A stretch of 24,306 nt of DNA from Symbiodinium natans (lineage: Eukaryota; Sar; Dinophyceae; Suessiales; Symbiodiniaceae). This document shows positions 9,174 to 18,400 of the stretch, piece by piece. Each line of letters begins with the position of its first letter. The stretch's first letter is position 1. The notes below the pieces were generated by a model. The model was given only the letters and a program-made list of their open reading frames with translations, did not search any database and had not been told where the DNA came from. The translations under genes and the position numbers were made by a program. The stretch is from contig CAJNDS010001292.1 of the NCBI GenBank assembly GCA_905221605.1, forward strand, positions 1 to 24,306, written 5' to 3'.

Positions 9174-9198
9174 AAGTCTTTCGCGCCTTTAGGTCCTA

Positions 9199-9295
9199 CC
9201 CTAAGGGTCCATGTACCTTGTTATCGTATACTTGGGCCCCAAAGTCCCGAAAAAGGAAGTACGTTCAGGCCCAAGTATTCCCTTTTAGGTACCTT
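9199..9295. repeat. Small palindromic element, family 1
   Basis: The left arm CCCTAAGGGTCCATGTACCT and TACTTGGGCC are mirrored by GGCCCAAGTATTCCC and TTAGGTACCTTA on the right. The same arms recur at 10333-10453 and 9974-10028. There is no ORF. It lies directly after the BTB gene, so it could fall in that gene's 3' UTR. Confidence 0.7.
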
Positions 9296-9300
9296 AAACC

Positions 9301-9372
9301 CCGAACCCTATAAACCCTAAACCCTGAAGCCTAAACCCTAAACCCTAAACCCTAAACCCTAAACCCTAAACC
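9301..9372 (-). repeat. CCCTAAA telomeric array
   Basis: About ten C-strand units with a few variants (AACCCTATA, CCCTGAAG) at the left end and perfect units to the right. A solo right arm of palindromic family 1 follows at 9373-9399. Confidence 0.9.
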
Positions 9373-9477
9373 TATTTAGGAACATGGACCCTTAGGGTTC
9401 GTTTTGGGGAGCTGTCAGACAGGTAGTGCCAGAAGTGCACCAGACGGCGCAAGGGGGTCTCGGAATCAGGGCTCCCG

Positions 9478-9600
9478 TAGGGTTTAGGGTTTAGGGTTTG
9501 GGGTTTGGGGTTTAGGGTTTAGGGTTTGGGGTTTAGGGTTTAGGGTTTAGGGTTTGGGGTTAGGGTTTAGGGTTTAGGGTTTAGGGTTTAGGGTTTAGGG
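9478..9600 (+). repeat. TTTAGGG telomeric array
   Basis: About seventeen G-strand units, interspersed with TTTGGGG variants in the first half and uniform TTTAGGG in the last 45 bases. Confidence 0.92.
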
Positions 9601-9709
9601 GTGGTGACAATGAAACCCAAGCATCCTCAAAGCGTGTACCCCAAACTTCTTGCTATTTGTTGGATGATCAGGGGTTGCCATTCTCCCCCTGCTTCTTACT
9701 AGGGAATGA

Positions 9710-9779
9710 GGGAATGAGGGCCCTATTTTTCTCCTAAAGGATATATATATATACATATATATATAAAGCCCTCATTCCC
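9710..9779. repeat. Inverted repeat with AT core
   Basis: Perfect 12-bp arms GGGAATGAGGGC (9710-9721) and GCCCTCATTCCC (9768-9779) enclose a core that contains an AT alternation (about 9740-9765), itself self-complementary. It would extrude as a cruciform or fold as a hairpin if transcribed. Confidence 0.75.
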
Positions 9780-9883
9780 CAGTCCCGACTAAGAACCAGC
9801 CAGTTCTTGGCTTTCAAACGGGTCGCGGATGTTATACCCCCACACGGGCTTAGCGCTGTCTGTGCTGTCGGAAGGTTTATATT

Positions 9884-9940
9884 CGGGTTTCGGGTTTAGG
9901 GTTTAGGGTTTAGGGTTTAGGGTTTAGGGTTTAGGGTTGG
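9884..9940 (+). repeat. TTTAGGG telomeric array
   Basis: About eight G-strand units, the first two with TTCGGG variants. Confidence 0.9.
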
Positions 9941-9973
9941 GATGGTTAAGCCCCCGAAACCCCAACATGTACA

Positions 9974-10028
9974 CCCTAAGGGTCCAGGGCTCAAGTAGAT
10001 AATTATGAGGTACATGGACCCTCAGGGT
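9974..10028. repeat. Short version of palindromic element, family 1
   Basis: The arms CCCTAAGGGTCC and GGTACATGGACCCTCAGGG are as in 10333-10453, but the interior is only about 25 bases. It looks like an internally deleted member. Confidence 0.6.
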
Positions 10029-10281
10029 TAAGTACCCAAAGCCCCGAAACCCTAAACCCCTTAAGCCTTAAACCCCTCAACACTAGCTTAGTAGCTGAGT
10101 AGGTAACCTTTAACCCTTCGGGCTATACATTATCCTACCAGAATTGAAAGGTTGACCTTTTTGGGGCCCAGGATACTCAGCAACTAGGCTAAGACCATGT
10201 TGTTCTTGGTTCATGGGAAAACCTACGCAGCGTGCTTCAGGTGACAGTGTGCTGGCACCAGCTGCAAAGGCCAGCTGATCA

Positions 10282-10332
10282 GTTTAGGGTTTAGGGTTTA
10301 GGGTTTAAGGTTTAGGGTTTAGGGTTTAGGGT
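10282..10332 (+). repeat. TTTAGGG telomeric array
   Basis: Seven G-strand units, one with TTTAAGG. The array runs straight into the palindromic element at 10333. Confidence 0.9.
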
Positions 10333-10453
10333 CCCTGAGGGTCCATGTACCTTACTATGATATACTTGGGCCCCAAAGTACCTATGTAGGAGGTACTTTA
10401 CCAAGGCATGAAGGCCCAAGTATTCCCTATTTAGGTACTTGGACCCTTAGGGT
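10333..10453. repeat. Palindromic element, family 1, longest copy
   Basis: About 121 bp. The left arm has CCCTGAGGGTCCATGTACCT and TACTTGGGCC. The right arm has GGCCCAAGTATTCCCTATTT and AGGTACTTGGACCCTTAGGG. The arms pair as an imperfect inverted repeat of about 40 bp. A telomeric array adjoins it on the left. There is no ORF, so it would be a non-autonomous foldback element or a structured subtelomeric unit. Confidence 0.7.
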
Positions 10454-10496
10454 GATCAGTTTAGGGGTCAGGGTTCAGGGTTCAGGAGTTGAAATT

Positions 10497-10568
10497 AAAC
10501 CCTAAACCCTAAACCCTAAAGGCCCTAAACCCTAAACCCTAAACCCTAAACCCTAAACCCTGAACCCT
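10497..10568 (-). repeat. CCCTAAA telomeric array
   Basis: About ten C-strand units, interrupted by GGCC in the middle and ending in CCCTGAACCC. Confidence 0.9.
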
Positions 10569-10646
10569 CGTTGGGCCTTGAGGGTTTTGGCATTTTGGGG
10601 GCTCGCAGGCTTCGTGGGTTCATGATCTTAGTAGTCTCTTTTGTGC

Positions 10647-10745
10647 TAGGGTTTGGGGTTTGGGGTTTAGGGTTTAGGGTTTAGGGTTTAGGGTTTAGGG
10701 TTTAGGGTTTAGGCTCTAGGGTCTAGGGTTTAGGGTTTAGGGTGT
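10647..10745 (+). repeat. TTTAGGG telomeric array
   Basis: About thirteen G-strand units, with TTTGGGG variants at the left and CTCTAGGG/TCTAGGG variants at the right. Confidence 0.9.
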
Positions 10746-10874
10746 AGGGAGCTGTAGGGGCTCATCGCAGTTTAGAGGAGCTGACCTCACGGCGCGTCCT
10801 CGCGCTGCTGGAGCGGATCATGCAGCTGACGACGGAGTGCCGAGAGGTTCTCCCAGCCCACTCCCTGCGGTGTG

Positions 10875-11038
10875 GGGTTTAGGTTTAGGGTTTAGGGTTT
10901 AGGGTTCAGGATTTAGGGTTTAGGGTTTAGGGTTTGTTGTTTAGGGTTTAGGGTTCAAGGTTTAGGGTTTAGGGTTTAGGGTTTAGGGTTTAAGGGTTTA
11001 GGGTTTAGGGTTTCGGGTTTAGGGTCTAGGGTTTAGGC
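10875..11038 (+). repeat. Longest TTTAGGG array in the window
   Basis: About 160 bases of G-strand units with scattered variants (TTCAGG, TTTGTTG, TTTAAGGG, TTTCGGG). It is not a clean terminal array. Confidence 0.9.
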
Positions 11039-11612
11039 TTCACGCCCGTTTTTCGCGGGTGTAGGTTTGCCCCACAGCCCCGCACCGGCATTCCGAAACT
11101 TTCCCGAACCCCGAAGCCCGACACTGCAGATTTCCAACCTAGAGCCTAAGCCCTGAACCCTAAGCCCCAATTCCTAAACCCCAAACCCCAAACCCTAAAT
11201 CGAGTTTGGGAGGCTTCAACGCAACTCGAACCGCCCAAAGAAACATTAGTAAAGAAAACATATATATATATGTACATATATGAATAGTAGTAATAGTACT
11301 AATAGTAATCATAATCATAATAAAAATAGTCATGATCGTAGTAGTACATTCGCCCTAGGCTTACACCCTAAACCCTATCACCTACATAAAGCCCTAGGCC
11401 CCTCACGACCCGAAACCCCGACGAGCAAGAAAGAGTCTGCCTATAGTTGGTACGGCAAGGACTTGAGGGTGCTTTCCATCTGCTAGTCTGCTGGGTTCTT
11501 AGAGCTCACGGCTCGAAGCCCCTAAACCCTAGAACCCTGAACCCTCAACCAGACGATGGAGCCAGAGCGTCTACGGGTGTATGGGTTCATGGCTTTGGCC
11601 TGCGCTTTCAGG
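11039..11612. other. Spacer with simple repeats, no gene
   Basis: Holds degenerate CCCTAAA-like wording, an AT alternation (about 11260-11280) and an A/T/G-rich trinucleotide-like stretch (11281-11343). The 68-aa ORF at 11280-11486 is repeat-derived (Asn/Ser run) and is not credible as a gene. Confidence 0.6.
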
Positions 11613-11682
11613 CTTAGGGCTTAGGGCTTAGGGCTTAGGGCTTAGGGCTTAGGGCTTAGGGTTTAGGGTTTAGGGTTTAGGG
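11613..11682 (+). repeat. CTTAGGG variant block joined to TTTAGGG block
   Basis: Seven consecutive perfect CTTAGGG units (11613-11661) are followed in register by three perfect TTTAGGG units (11662-11682). Confidence 0.95.
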
Positions 11683-12319
11683 TTAAGGTCCCTCGGACCG
11701 ATACACGCTAAACCCTAAACTTTCCTCGCAGCGTCCTAGTAGGGCTTCTTCTGAGTCGACACGCTAAACCCCGACCCCTGAGTTCGGACCCCCCGTAGCC
11801 CTCAACCCTGGACCCAATACCCAGTACACCCTTACCCTAAACCCTGAACCCTGAATCCTATCAACCCTGCGTGTGTGAACAGGCCGCTTGGTCTGGTCCT
11901 TAGGTGCTAAGGCACGGGGAGACTGTGCAGTTGCCCAGCCTCGCCGCAGCATCAAAGCATGCACTGAGAAGCTAGCCTAGGATCTGTTACCGTGGAGTTT
12001 TTTTAGGAAGGGCATCCAAGAACTTGTACAACTCCCAATGCTCTATATCTCCCTAACCGTAAGCCCAAAACCTGAAGATCGAATTGAGGGGTATTTCCCA
12101 AATAGGGTTCATCCATGAAGCCCTTGACTCACACCTTCCGAAACCCTAAGCCCTAATCCCTAAGCCCCTAAGCCCAAGCCCTACACCCTAAACCCTAAAC
12201 CCTAAACCCTAAACCCTAAACCCTAGAACTTGACCCCTCTCCGACATTGATCTTGAAGCATGGACCTTCGCCTTCAGCTCTGCTTCGGCACAGGACTGGG
12301 CCGCTGCGGGCGAATTCGC
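11683..12319. other. Spacer, no gene; short CCCTAAA array inside
   Basis: A C-strand array of about six units lies at 12186-12226, with scattered CCCTAA/CCCTGAA wording elsewhere. Nothing coding is supported. Confidence 0.6.
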
Positions 12320-12393
12320 TAGGGTTTAGGGTTCAGGGTTCAGGGTTTAGGGTTTAGGGTTTAGGGTTTAGGGTTTAGGGTTTAGGGTTTGGG
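12320..12393 (+). repeat. TTTAGGG telomeric array
   Basis: About ten G-strand units, with two TTCAGGG variants near the left end. Confidence 0.9.
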
Positions 12394-12501
12394 GACCTTT
12401 AGGGTCTCTTTTTCCTCAGCCTCGGTGTGCGGTTGTTAGATGTTAAACTCAACTCTTCTCCTCGCTTGGGACTCTTCTCCTCGCCCGCTCTACTCCTGGC
12501 T

Positions 12502-12603
12502 CATCCCTGGAGTGTCCAACCCCCTGAGTGTCCCTGGAGTGCCCAACCCCAGAGTGTCCTTGAAGTGCCCAACCCCAGAGTGTCCCTGGAGCGCCCAACC
12601 CCA
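12502..12603. repeat. 26-bp tandem repeat, about four copies
   Basis: The unit, starting GAGTGTCCCTGGAGTGCCCA, has full copies at 12526, 12552 and 12578 and a diverged first copy from 12502. It is open in several frames, which gives spurious Pro/Ser-rich ORFs. Confidence 0.9.
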
Positions 12604-12854
12604 GAGTATCTCTAAACAGAGAGGGTGGGGATGTGCGAAGTAAGAGTATTGTTTATTTACGTAAACGCAAGGGTATATTGATCTCATGAAGGTTCTAAGG
12701 GCAGTACGGTCAAAACTTATGATAAGAAAGGTTCGAAGGTCCACCAGAGTCTGGGACATTTCTTAACCAGGCAGATGTATTAAGAAAGGTAGATTTGAGG
12801 CGAGAGTCTTGAAAACATTTCTTATTCAACCTGTCCAACCCTTTGCTTTCTCCG

Positions 12855-12996
12855 CCCTCCAGCCCTCCAGCCCTCCAGCCCTCCAGCCCTCCAGCCCTCC
12901 AGCCCTCCAGCCCTCCAGCCCTCCAGCCCTCCAGCTGGAGGGCTGGAGGGCTGGAGGGCTGGAGGGCTGGAGGGCTGGAGGGCTGGAGGGCTGGAG
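12855..12996. repeat. Perfect inverted repeat of an 8-bp satellite
   Basis: Ten CCCTCCAG units (12855-12934) meet seven and three-quarter CTGGAGGG units (12935-12996) at the palindromic centre CCAGCTGG, with no spacer. This gives a 62-bp perfect stem. ORFs on both strands across it are artefacts of the 8-bp period. Confidence 0.95.
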
Positions 12997-13485
12997 CCTT
13001 GCAAAAAGGCCATTCAATTTGTAATTACGTTTGGGTTGCGATTCAGACTCTGAATATAATTATTTTTCTCAATTCGAGAGTCTAATTTCTTGCTTCATAA
13101 AATTTCTTAACACAAAGTTCCACCGTATAGGGTGTAGGGGGGTGCAGGGTCTAGGCTCACCAGAAACCTCCGCCTCTTCAGCAACCGCTTCGTTCCCTGA
13201 GGCAGGGGAGCTGTGTGCACTTCCGCCCCCAAAGAGGCTGGCGAAGTGACTTTGCCACCCGCACTCCCCGCAAACAGGGGTTTGGGGCAGTTTAGGGCTA
13301 CGCTCTTTCTTGATGTTTCTTAGGTAGGGACGGACACTCTCTTAAACTATGACCCAGAGCAGGCCCTAATTCCCTATTTTTGAGGGTTGAGCTTACCTTA
13401 TAAGCCCCTTTTCAACCGAAAAGGGCACCCTTTTCTTCCTAGCTAACTCTTGGGTCGCTCTAAACCCTAGCCGCCCTAAACCCTA
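12997..13485. other. Spacer left of copy B, no gene
   Basis: No gene is supported. The last 30 bases carry three CCCTAAA-like units that run directly into the 3' LTR of copy B, so the G-strand again points away from the element. Confidence 0.6.
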
Positions 13486-13772
13486 TACGGGGGGACAACC
13501 AAGGAAGGAAATCAACTCCCCTAATCGCCCTGAACTTATATTTCCCAGATCGAACCAAGAAACAACCAAGAACACGGATAAGAGCAACCCAGGGGGGAAG
13601 GAAAAGGGGAAGGAATCCACACCCTTACCAAACCCTAAGAACCCAGGCACTACTTTTTGAACTTGTGGCTTTCTGTTCAAGCCCATCTTGAGCCAAATAC
13701 GATTACCGGGTTCATTAACCCTTCCAACTTCCAACACTAACTCCTTTCTACAATACCAATTGCAGCTCCGCA
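13486..13772 (-). repeat. 3' LTR of copy B (287 bp)
   Basis: Five mismatches and no gaps against the 5' LTR (21911-22197); three mismatches against the copy A LTR. It carries the same spliced-leader-like segment (13687-13709). Confidence 0.9.
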
Positions 13773-13781
13773 CTCCCCCTG
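13773..13781 (-). other. Polypurine tract
   Basis: On the coding strand CAGGGGGAG lies immediately before the TG that opens the 3' LTR, the expected place for the plus-strand primer of reverse transcription. Next to it are two copies of the palindrome TCCTAGGA (13782-13789 and 13792-13799). Confidence 0.75.
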
Positions 13782-14142
13782 TCCTAGGATTTCCTAGGAC
13801 ACATTGGAGATGCAGATCTTTTGGCCAAAAACTGCCATTACGGCAGCAGCCAGCTGCTTGAAATGCAAATTGTGGTTTAACGTCTTCCAGGACGGAATTA
13901 TAGCACATTGGCTAACCTACTACCCGTAGAGAATCTTTTTTCACCTTGATCCTCTCATCACTGAAGACTCCTTGGCCTTCTTCACCACAAACCGTGGTCT
14001 TCGCTACGCGAAAAGCTACTGACTCCTACTATCAGGGATTTCCAAACCCTTAATAGTAACCACCACATTGTCAGCACATTGGCTGTTCCAGCGCACCGGT
14101 CTCCAGAAAGAGAAAAACCATCCCTTCATCCATACCATCCAA
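13782..14142 (-). other. Retroelement 3' untranslated region
   Basis: About 360 bases lie between the last ORF stop and the polypurine tract. I see no ORF continuing the polyprotein. A small hairpin TTCGC-TAC-GCGAA lies near 13998-14010. Confidence 0.6.
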
Positions 14143-15393
14143 TCACTTCTTTTTCCGATTGTTGGCAATCTTGAGGTGAAGTTGCAGCAGAATATACTCC
14201 AGGTCCGAAATCGTAAGAATAGGATCCTGTATGCCCCTTTGAATTGAGGATACCAATCCTTCTCTCTTTGCGTCCTCAATCGCCTGGCAAGATTGACCCA
14301 GCTCTTCATTCGCATTGGCAGGCCCTGGTGCCTCCGCATCGGATGGACGATCCTTTTCCTCAGGATCTTGCACCATTACCACCTCTTCTTTTTTGGGACT
14401 CTGACTTTTCTCCTTCTTCTTTGTCTTTCCACCGACATTTGACTTTGTGCGCGTCTTCGAGGATTTTTCCACTGCAGAAGCCACCACATTGGATGTTGAT
14501 CCACCCTTCTCAATGATCGTCGGCATCTTCTTCGGCTTTGGAACCATGAGAGTGTAAGGATCTTCGATAGCTGCAGCTTTCCTCTTCTTTTTTACCTTTT
14601 TCTTCTCCTCCTCAACGGCAACCTCCGTCTCCGAAGTCTCAACCACTGCTTTTTCGGCAGGAATATCTTTGCTGGACTCCCCTTCTAGGGACCTCTTTTT
14701 CCCTTTTTTGGGATCCTTTTCTTCTCCCAAATTGGCTCGCTCATACCATATCCTCAGGTCATTGACCCATTCTTCCACCTCCGCGAGCGAAACATCATAC
14801 GACTTCACTACTTCGAGGTTCCGTCTCTTGGTCTCTTCGTCATAAACCATAAAATCCTCCTCATCATCATCGAACTGTTCAGGAGGGATCTCCTTTTCTC
14901 CACCATTTGCACCAGACTTTCTCCTTGGACCATCCCTTAGGGGCGTCCTTGGAGACCTTGGCCTCTGTTTTTCCAACGGAACACCATGCTCGAAGACACA
15001 CCTGTCACCAAATCGACACTTCCCAGACCGAGCAAACTGGACGCACCTCACACCAGTTGCATCATGCGAGAACCCACAATCCTTTCCAGCGAAACATTCT
15101 CTCCCTGCCACATAGTATTTGCACCAATATGAATGTAGCACCACATCATCTTCGGAATGGATGAATTTGCAGTCGTCACCAAATTTGCAGCGATCTTTCC
15201 CTTTGCCAAACCAATAGCAGAAACCCTTCTTCCTCTTCTCCAAGCGCTCTGCCTCATACCGGTCCATAGGGCGACTGTGCTCTACATGAACATTGCCATG
15301 TACCTGGGGACTGCTCCCTTCACCCGACGTGCTATCAGTATTTGGTGCTTGGAGTACAGCTGGAAAACCTGGCCTTGGTCCTACCACCTTCAT
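14143..15393 (-). CDS. Retroelement ORF2: triple CCCH zinc-finger protein
   Basis: A 416-aa protein. Three CCCH fingers stand in tandem: C59/C69/C75/H79, C91/C100/C106/H110 and C117/C126/C132/H136, with Cx8-9Cx5Cx3H spacing as in RNA-binding C3H1 proteins. Residues ~165-180 are acidic, and ~225-330 are Lys/Glu-rich with a basic run KKKVKKKRKAA that could be a nuclear signal. The end is LHLKIANNRKKK. It is in the same frame as the upstream ORF and separated from it only by TAA (15415-15417) and seven sense codons before the ATG at 15393, so it is either a second cistron or the readthrough extension of one polyprotein. An RNA-packaging role analogous to a gag nucleocapsid is inference. It contains no pol motifs. 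Confidence 0.8.
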   Translation of the reverse strand: MKVVGPRPGFPAVLQAPNTDSTSGEGSSPQVHGNVHVEHSRPMDRYEAERLEKRKKGFCYWFGKGKDRCKFGDDCKFIHSEDDVVLHSYWCKYYVAGRECFAGKDCGFSHDATGVRCVQFARSGKCRFGDRCVFEHGVPLEKQRPRSPRTPLRDGPRRKSGANGGEKEIPPEQFDDDEEDFMVYDEETKRRNLEVVKSYDVSLAEVEEWVNDLRIWYERANLGEEKDPKKGKKRSLEGESSKDIPAEKAVVETSETEVAVEEEKKKVKKKRKAAAIEDPYTLMVPKPKKMPTIIEKGGSTSNVVASAVEKSSKTRTKSNVGGKTKKKEKSQSPKKEEVVMVQDPEEKDRPSDAEAPGPANANEELGQSCQAIEDAKREGLVSSIQRGIQDPILTISDLEYILLQLHLKIANNRKKK

Positions 15394-15414
15394 GATCGGT
15401 TTTCCGCCAACTCC

Positions 15415-18400
15415 TTAGCCATGCTGAGACGATCCAAAAACATTGAACATCTTCATGAAGGCCTTCCTAGCGCCAATCTTCTGCACCCTTTTGATTGGAC
15501 GTTTCATTGCTCCAACCTTGCATCCAGATGCATTCAAACGACGCAACCTTCTAAACCCAACTCTATGTCCCTTCTTCCAAAGAGCCATAAGAATTTTAGA
15601 GGCAGTGACATTCTCCACCTCTACCTTTTCCAATGATCCCTCACTTCCCGGAACAAACCCATCCATCTCTGAAGACCTTTCCATCTTTTTTGACACCACT
15701 TCGTCAAGGTAGTCTTCTGAAATCCAGGGTAAGTTCCCCTTAGAGGAAGGATTGTCATCATTGTTTGGTCCTTCACCAGGATATCCTTTGGTGCTGTCAA
15801 AGATCTTACCAGTAGTGCGGTCCTGCATAGAGAAATTCGAAGCCACGCGGGAGTACACTGACCACAAGAAAATCCTTGTGTCCGCCAGTCTGGATGACCC
15901 ACTGTATTTCTCCTCTTCCGGAGAAACTTCTGGCGCTTTGCCCTTCCCTCCAGTGTCACCGCTTGTCTCACCTCCAGCATCTTCAATGGGAATAAGGGAT
16001 TCATTGTTCCCTTGATCAAGCACCGCATCCTCTAGTCCAAGAACTTCCAGCATCGCTGTCGAAGGATCCACCTCCTCATCCGCATCGTCGTCCATCCTTC
16101 TCCAGAGAGCCTCCAATTGGTCCGCACAAGTCGCCGCTTGAAGAAACTCCATCAACCGAGCCCTCCCGCGCTGCCAGAGAAATTCTGAAACCATCACCGA
16201 CCCTTGTGCTCCCAGATTCAGGAATGGGTGAACCATTTTGGCTACCCTCGCCATAAGTTCAATATGAACTTCCATGCCTGGACTGCGGCTCCAATCATAG
16301 GCAATTGCCTCCATAGCAGTACCAAACTTGTCCGTATTCTTGAATTCCCCTTCCAGACCAGGAGACAACAAGGTACCCATCACCGAAAGAGGGTAATTCC
16401 CCACCGCCGGCAAGCACGGGTTGTCATGGAACGAATGATGCAGGTCAGTATAATGTCCTTGATCTCTCCTTTGAAAAAGGAGTGTTCCAGTCCCTAGCTG
16501 GGCATTCATTTCATCCACTTGAACCATTTCAGCACATATCCTCTGTGCCAGGTGCGCCATTGCTGGCCAGACGGTACGATCGGTCAGACCGCGACGCATA
16601 ACCCAATCAGTTATTAGCGACTGGATCAGCGTTCCTGGATCATACACCATAGCCATTGCACCGTCTCCCATTGACTGATCAGCATCGTCCTCCAGTGCCA
16701 GGTTCTCATCCTGTTCGCTTGCACCCTCGGATGACATGCTAATAACCAAATTTCGATCCATCTTATTGGACCCTTTTTGGCAATCTCTTTGCCCCATTGG
16801 CAACTTGCCAACTGCAACCTTCCAATAAATTCGAGTCAGAAGGCCTTTCACCAGCAATTGCTGAAGGTCACTCCTCACCGGACCACCATCCAACATCTTC
16901 GCATCATTACCACGGAGATCATTGCTCCCGCCTTCTCCTTCTTTTTGGTCGGCCTCCTCGCCAGAAATCTGTACTGCTCCTTCCGGCGCCGTCTCCTGTC
17001 CAGCCACTTCATGCCCAGGAAGAACTTGAGCGCTTTCAGAGACATTCACCTGTCCAGCAGCACCTTGCCCAGGTAAAACCTCATCCGTGGAGCCCACCGC
17101 CAGCGAACCAACCATAACTGAACCATCCCTTGTTCTTTTTTGAGACCGTTCAGCTCGACGAGAAGGTTGTGGTAGCGAAAAAACTTGTGAAGTCACTTCT
17201 TGGCGGGTCTCCCCCCGCGACGCTTTGTCGCGCCATTCGCCAAGGTGAACCGATTTTTTCGGCCCATCATTGGAGCCTGAAGAACCACTTTGTGGAACAT
17301 TGCCACGACTCGCAGTTCTCCACGAATCCCTTTCTTGCAAAAAGAGTTCCTTCAGGCGTTGTACCGCATTGGTCTCCTCCTCGCTTGAATCGCTTGAGGA
17401 AGCGGCATACGAGACCAAAGCCTCCGCCTGGTCATCATCATCCACCACATCTGCCCACGCTCTGCTGAATGGATACGACAAACCACCACGAGGTTTCACC
17501 GGCTCCAGTGGCTTCGGTTTTTCCACCACTTCCGCCAGTTGCACTCGTCGTTGTGACCGAGATCGTGGCACCTGTCGCACCTGTTTTTTGTCCAGCAAGG
17601 GCCTTCCCCTTCTTACAGGGTTTGATCTTGACCGATACTTTTTCGTTGGTGGATTCACCGGCGGCATTCCAACTCCCACCAACCGCAGCTTCTGTACGCA
17701 CAACGGAGACCTCTGCGCAAGCGTCCAACCATCCCGGTACCTGACCTTATCAAAAAGCTCCCGATAGGAACCTCTCGGCATAGTTTTTGCACCGGAGTCT
17801 TCAGCTTCACGCACCTGAGTGAGGGTTCGCACCGCCGCTCTTCCAGTCCCTTTGTTCCCAGAATATTGTTGTACCCGTACAGATGCATCAGAAGGAACTG
17901 CCTTTTCCGGTCCTCCCGGTCGATATCGGACCTCACCCACCAATTGCAGAATTTTGCATGCGGTCACTTTGTTGATCCCTTTGTCAACCAAATCTTCCAC
18001 AAAGATGAACTCTTGCAAGTCCGACACATTGGTCACACCAAGCGTAATCATCACCTCACTTACATGAGGGGTATACACCCACAGGTGTGCGTTGCGAGCC
18101 ATCCAATTTTCAATCGGCTCCTCCGGATTGTGAAGCTGAGTACTAGTGGATGCAGCCACCGAATTCTTTTGCTCATCAGCTTCGACTTCATCCAGAATAC
18201 CTTTTTCACCATCTTTTTGTGACACATTGGTCATTTGCAGCGCTTTTGGTGCCGAGGATGAGGAAGATTCAGCTCCCCCACTCGCAGGTGGCTGAAAAGT
18301 GCTTCTATCCGTAAGCTCCCATCCTCTCTCTTTTTCAAACCGGACCTGATTGGCCACCTGTACCAAGTGTTTCAGGAGCGACAACCGCTCCTCTGACATC

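Noticed and set aside
10875-11038. A true chromosome end
   Set aside because: Arrays are short, degenerate, in both orientations, and continue into genes and elements on both sides.
12502-12603. Possible CRISPR-like array
   Set aside because: The 26-bp units are contiguous, with no spacers, and the genome is eukaryotic.
12809-13085. Pro/Ala- and Gly/Trp-rich ORFs on both strands
   Set aside because: Produced by the 8-bp satellite inverted repeat, which stays open in several frames.
13486-13492. Target-site duplication for copy B
   Set aside because: Flanking bases CCCTA and TAGGT are not a direct repeat; shifting the LTR edge by a few bases does not create one.
17750-17830. DSGA tetrapeptide in ORF1 as a retroviral-type aspartic protease active site
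   Set aside because: The surrounding residues are charged and lack the hydrophobic strands of a retropepsin, and copy A has DSGE at the same place, so the motif is not conserved.
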